From: JANOXC01 sp031418215
GTDB lineage: Bacteria; Bacteroidota; Bacteroidia; AKYH767-A; OLB10
DNA length: 64,000 bases
Reading direction: 5' to 3'
NCBI GenBank assembly: GCA_031418215.1
Contig: JANOXC010000103.1
Span: forward strand, 89,984-153,983
The notes below the pieces were generated by a model. That model saw only the letters and a program-made list of their open reading frames with translations. It ran no database searches and was not told the origin of the DNA. Within the stretch, counting starts at the first letter, position 1; every line of letters starts with the position of its first letter. Positions 61,488 to 64,000 of this stretch are shown piece after piece. Made by a program: the position numbers and the translations under genes.

Positions 61488-61663
61488 CCCGGCCAAGACA
61501 ATACATCCTATTATTCGATTATAAAAGGATGCAATGTTTCCGGGAGAATGCAATTAAAAGAAACCAACCACAAGGGTTTATTTCCTGAATGAATTCAGGC
61601 AGACCCTCCTTTCATCTCCCTGCAACAATGTTGTTGAATAAAATGTTGCAGGGAGCTTTTTAA
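61488..61663 (+). ncRNA. Probable regulator-controlled small RNA
   Basis: Between a promoter preceded by two regulator boxes and a strong intrinsic terminator lie about 175 nt without a credible ORF; the longest ATG frame free of the terminator is 18 codons. This layout suggests a small RNA controlled by the adjacent NarL-type regulator. The 5' end is estimated from the promoter. No known family is recognised; expression is not shown by sequence alone. Confidence 0.5.
61615..61661 (+). terminator. Rho-independent terminator of the probable sRNA
   Basis: CTCCCTGCAAC and GTTGCAGGGAG form a perfect 11-bp stem around a 19-nt loop, followed by CTTTTT. It is 290 bp from the kinase stop and has no other ORF to serve. 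Confidence 0.85.
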
Positions 61664-61807
61664 TTATCATAACAATAAGCAATTGGATATAATGAAGGGA
61701 AATCTACTTTATCAATAATTGAAATGTTGACACCTATAACTTGAACTTGGATAATATAAAATTTACTTCTTCAGGATTTAACGATAATTTATAAAACCTA
61801 CCGGATT

Positions 61808-62434
61808 ATGAAAATAGAAATAAAATTAATTCTATTGCTGATTTGCTGTTCAATCAGTTTAAGCGCTCTGGCACAAACACCTGACAGTGTGCAACTCAAA
61901 AAAATTGCTGCCTGGATTGATAAACAGGATAAGAAAATATTTCATTTTGGATTTAGCATTGGCATGAGAACAGGTTTTAAGTCTGAAACTGAGTCAAGGA
62001 CTGCGGCAACCATTAGGCCAGATTCACCTTACGTTGTGAATATTGAACATATTGATATGATGGATTTTCTTTTATCGAGTTCCTTAACAGTTTTTCCATT
62101 TAATAAAGAATGCAGTTGGAGCAATTTTGGTTTTACTGCAAATATTAATCTTATCGAATTGGCAGATGCTGAAGTGGGTACCGTGTTTAATAAATCAATA
62201 GATGGTGGATTTGGATTTGCTTATGCCTGCGATAAAGACAGGCATTTTGCCATTGCTATTACCTATGAGCGAACTTCAACAAGAAGGCCTAAAAATTGGG
62301 TAATAGAAAATGAAGGCAAGCCAATAATTGTTAATGGTGAAGCCATCAGGGAGATAGATAAAAATGATGACACCTATTATATAGATACAGGCCTTAATGC
62401 ATGGTCTATTAAATTTATTTATCAATTCAAGTAA
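61808..62434 (+). CDS. Outer-membrane beta-barrel-like protein
   Basis: A 208-residue exported protein with signal peptide (residues about 1-22). The mature part begins with a charged helix (QLKKIAAWIDKQDKKIFHFG) and continues in alternating strands (FGFSIGMRTGFKS, FAIAITYERTSTRR) to a C-terminal aromatic residue pattern (WSIKFIYQFK), typical of small outer-membrane barrels. Substrate or role unknown. A hairpin with T-tail follows at 62611-62653. Confidence 0.65.
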   Translation: MKIEIKLILLLICCSISLSALAQTPDSVQLKKIAAWIDKQDKKIFHFGFSIGMRTGFKSETESRTAATIRPDSPYVVNIEHIDMMDFLLSSSLTVFPFNKECSWSNFGFTANINLIELADAEVGTVFNKSIDGGFGFAYACDKDRHFAIAITYERTSTRRPKNWVIENEGKPIIVNGEAIREIDKNDDTYYIDTGLNAWSIKFIYQFK

Positions 62435-62783
62435 GGCATTGATAAAAGTCAGAAATAAATATTGCATATTCAATAACTAAATAAATAAAAATAAATACTC
62501 CTTACAACTTGCTAAACTTCGGTACGTTACCCCGCGTTTGAAGGACATTTGCTCTTTATAATGCTAAATTAAAGAACTATATTTACCCTTCGGGACACCC
62601 TGCATCAACCTTCGCATATCCACTTAGTGTATGTTGGATATGCGAAAGTTTTGTTACATTCGTTTCGTATACTTTAATGTTATGCGTCACCAATGGCAGC
62701 AGTGCGAACTCCAACATTTGGAATTCTAATGAGCTTTTACATAATGCGTAATTTAATGAAGGACAATAAAATAAAATGAACCA
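62435..62783. other. Intergenic region with structured elements, no gene seen
   Basis: The 349-bp gap holds no ORF. Apart from the hairpin at 62611-62646 it contains ATAATGC-type strings (62557, 62751) and TAATGTTATGCGTCACC (62678-62694), which resemble cassette junction motifs only loosely. Confidence 0.4.
62611..62653 (+). terminator. Terminator-like hairpin
   Basis: TTCGCATATCCA (62611-62622) and TGGATATGCGAA (62635-62646) form a perfect 12-bp stem with a 12-nt loop, followed by AGTTTTG. It lies 177 bp after the outer-membrane protein gene. Confidence 0.5.
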
Positions 62784-63119
62784 ATGAAAAAATCAATCCT
62801 AATTTTATTTGCAGTTACACTTTTAACTGCTTGCACAAGTCAAAAGGATATAATGAACTCTTGGCTTGGCTCAACAAAACAAAATCTAATAATGAGTTGG
62901 GGTCCACCTACACGGACTGCTTCGGACGGTGGAAGTGGCGAAATATTAGTTTACTCATACCAAGGTTATTATCCTGGTTTTAATGGTCAGGGTGCATTTA
63001 CTTACTGGGATAATAAATATATGTATGCAAATAGTGAAGGAAAAATATATTACTGGATGACAAGACGAGAAAGAGTTCCACCAATACAAGTAGACTTAAA
63101 TGTTTATCGCAGATATTAA
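62784..63119 (+). CDS. Small lipoprotein of unknown function
   Basis: A 111-residue protein with a lipoprotein signal (MKKSILILFAVTLLTAC; lipobox LTAC, Cys17). The mature part has the pattern MNSWLGSTKQNLIMSWGPPT ... GEILVYSYQGYY, a family seen in many Gram-negative bacteria, in which W-x-G and WGPP recur; the function is unknown. It is probably co-transcribed with the next gene, 14 bp away. Confidence 0.75.
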   Translation: MKKSILILFAVTLLTACTSQKDIMNSWLGSTKQNLIMSWGPPTRTASDGGSGEILVYSYQGYYPGFNGQGAFTYWDNKYMYANSEGKIYYWMTRRERVPPIQVDLNVYRRY

Positions 63120-63133
63120 AAAAACTAAATTAC

Positions 63134-63766
63134 ATGACTGATACGTTATCTCTATCAACACAGACTATACAAGACATTCAACATGCCTCATCAAGTATTG
63201 GGCTGAAAGATTACTTTAACATTGCGTTTCTTTTTATTAATGCAGCAATTTTATGTGCGACAATTTATGTAATAAGAAAGTCGCCATCTGATGCAATTAA
63301 AATTGGTAGGCAATTAAATGATGCTAAAAATAAGGATGATGCAAAGAGGGAACTTTTCCTTACACTTTTTTCTTTAAGAGGTTCCCCATTACACTACGAT
63401 TATGTAAGATGCCTTAATCAAATTGATGTTGTGTTTGAAGACACCCAAACAGTTCTTGTAGCATGGCATACTCACTACGACTCACTACAAATTAAAGGAC
63501 AAGCGAATGAATTTCATATTTGGGAATTGCAGCGGACAAATTTACTTTCAGCAATGGCGGTTTCTTTAAATTATAAAAGTATTCGGCAGACAGACATGCT
63601 CAAGAATTATTATCCTGAAGGACATGAAAACCAAAATATTTCAAATTGGGAGTTTCGCTATGACCGACAAGAATTTTATAAGTCGGCAAAAGATTTAAAC
63701 AAACTGCTCTTGGACATTTATTCAAACGGTGGACTTCCACTACCACCACCAAAGGAACAAGTATAA
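63134..63766 (+). CDS. Membrane protein resembling DUF6680
   Basis: A 210-residue protein. One membrane helix spans about 29-47 (IAFLFINAAILCATIYVI), followed by a basic stretch and a soluble helical domain with KRELFLTLFSLRGSPLHYDY and LNQIDVVFEDTQTVLVAWH, which resemble DUF6680 from memory. Function unknown. The next region has no clear gene and could be accessory DNA. Confidence 0.6.
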   Translation: MTDTLSLSTQTIQDIQHASSSIGLKDYFNIAFLFINAAILCATIYVIRKSPSDAIKIGRQLNDAKNKDDAKRELFLTLFSLRGSPLHYDYVRCLNQIDVVFEDTQTVLVAWHTHYDSLQIKGQANEFHIWELQRTNLLSAMAVSLNYKSIRQTDMLKNYYPEGHENQNISNWEFRYDRQEFYKSAKDLNKLLLDIYSNGGLPLPPPKEQV

Positions 63767-64000
63767 CGACAATGCAAACACGAACAGACGACATCGCCTT
63801 GAACAAACTTGGTGCGAACTTCAAACAGTTGAGCCTTGAACGAACAGCTTGGCGAACGCATAATCGAGTAGCCCGCCCTACGCAAGATTACGTAGGGGGA
63901 GGCTCTCACACCACTGTACATGCGGGTCACGCATACAGCGGTTCGTTATGTTGTGGCGCAACTTTTAAGTAATGATCGAGTAATGGTTCATAACCTCTCG
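63767..64000. other. Structured terminal region, possible recombination site
   Basis: No credible gene is seen (a 66-codon frame at 63772-63972 lacks family features). Two hairpins occur: CCCTACG/CGTAGGG (63876-63897), and CTGTA-CA-TGCG with CGCATACAG (63914-63938), the latter with a 2-nt bulge. ATAAC at 63763-63767 and GTTAT at 63945-63949 bracket the region. Confidence 0.35.

Noticed and set aside
61528..61584. Short ATG frames within the probable sRNA
   Set aside because: The frames of 18-24 codons have no start signals, and one overlaps the terminator stem.
63772..63972. 66-codon frame at the window end
   Set aside because: It is formed across hairpin sequences, with no start signal or family resemblance.

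Overview
The window is AT-rich chromosomal DNA from a free-living, aerobically respiring member of the Bacteroidota. The evidence is: several secreted proteins with type IX secretion (T9SS) C-terminal domains of type A and of the gliding-motility type B; an alternative complex III operon (act) in place of a bc1 complex; promoters of the Bacteroidota form TAnnTTTG just upstream of many genes; and no Shine-Dalgarno signals. A lineage near Chitinophagales/Sphingobacteriales is an inference. No rRNA, tRNA or CRISPR was seen.

Layout. 1-6940 (minus): alternative complex III genes actA-actB-actC-actD-actE, with actE cut by the window edge. 7100-13460: SPOR protein, a frameshifted TMEM175-type channel gene, a SIMPL protein, a membrane cytochrome c, L-2-hydroxyglutarate oxidase and a T9SS protein. 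13593-14062: a GxxExxY gene inside an inverted-repeat cassette. 14073-19514 (minus): msrA and a 1568-residue T9SS type B adhesin. 19672-25052 (minus): a tolC-hlyD-tsaB cluster and an ECF sigma factor overlapping an anti-sigma-like/trypsin-like protease fusion. 25265-36298: small lipoprotein, DEDDh/GIY-YIG nuclease, second DnaE polymerase, purN, dxs, asnS and rpoN. 36378-44563: membrane protein and three T9SS proteins, the last a 1575-residue PKD adhesin. 44570-49923: malic enzyme, a single-domain response regulator, glyS and a second SIMPL protein. 50081-56084: ATP synthase genes atpB-E-F-H-A-G. 56276-58725: tandem duplicated T9SS proteins. 58841-61661: a two-component operon followed by a probable small RNA. 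61808-64000: outer-membrane protein, then small accessory genes with structured spacers.

The window links electron transport (act operon, cytochrome c, lhgO) to ATP synthesis (atp), surface and secretion functions (T9SS proteins, efflux) and housekeeping genes.

The main unusual signals are: (1) atpE has an in-frame TAA exactly where the essential proton-binding glutamate codon should be; (2) four of the five junctions in the atp cluster are filled with heptanucleotide arrays of differing sequence, and one holds a nonsense-mutated 23S-intervening-sequence-type four-helix-bundle gene; (3) the GxxExxY gene sits between terminal inverted repeats, and similar ORF-less inverted pairs occur elsewhere; (4) an identical 19-bp palindromic box lies upstream of a NarL-type regulator gene and, as two copies 20 bp apart, upstream of a probable terminator-ended sRNA; (5) an anti-sigma-like domain is fused to a periplasmic serine protease; (6) (AT)n tracts are strikingly frequent, including inside genes as ATA-TAT codon pairs.
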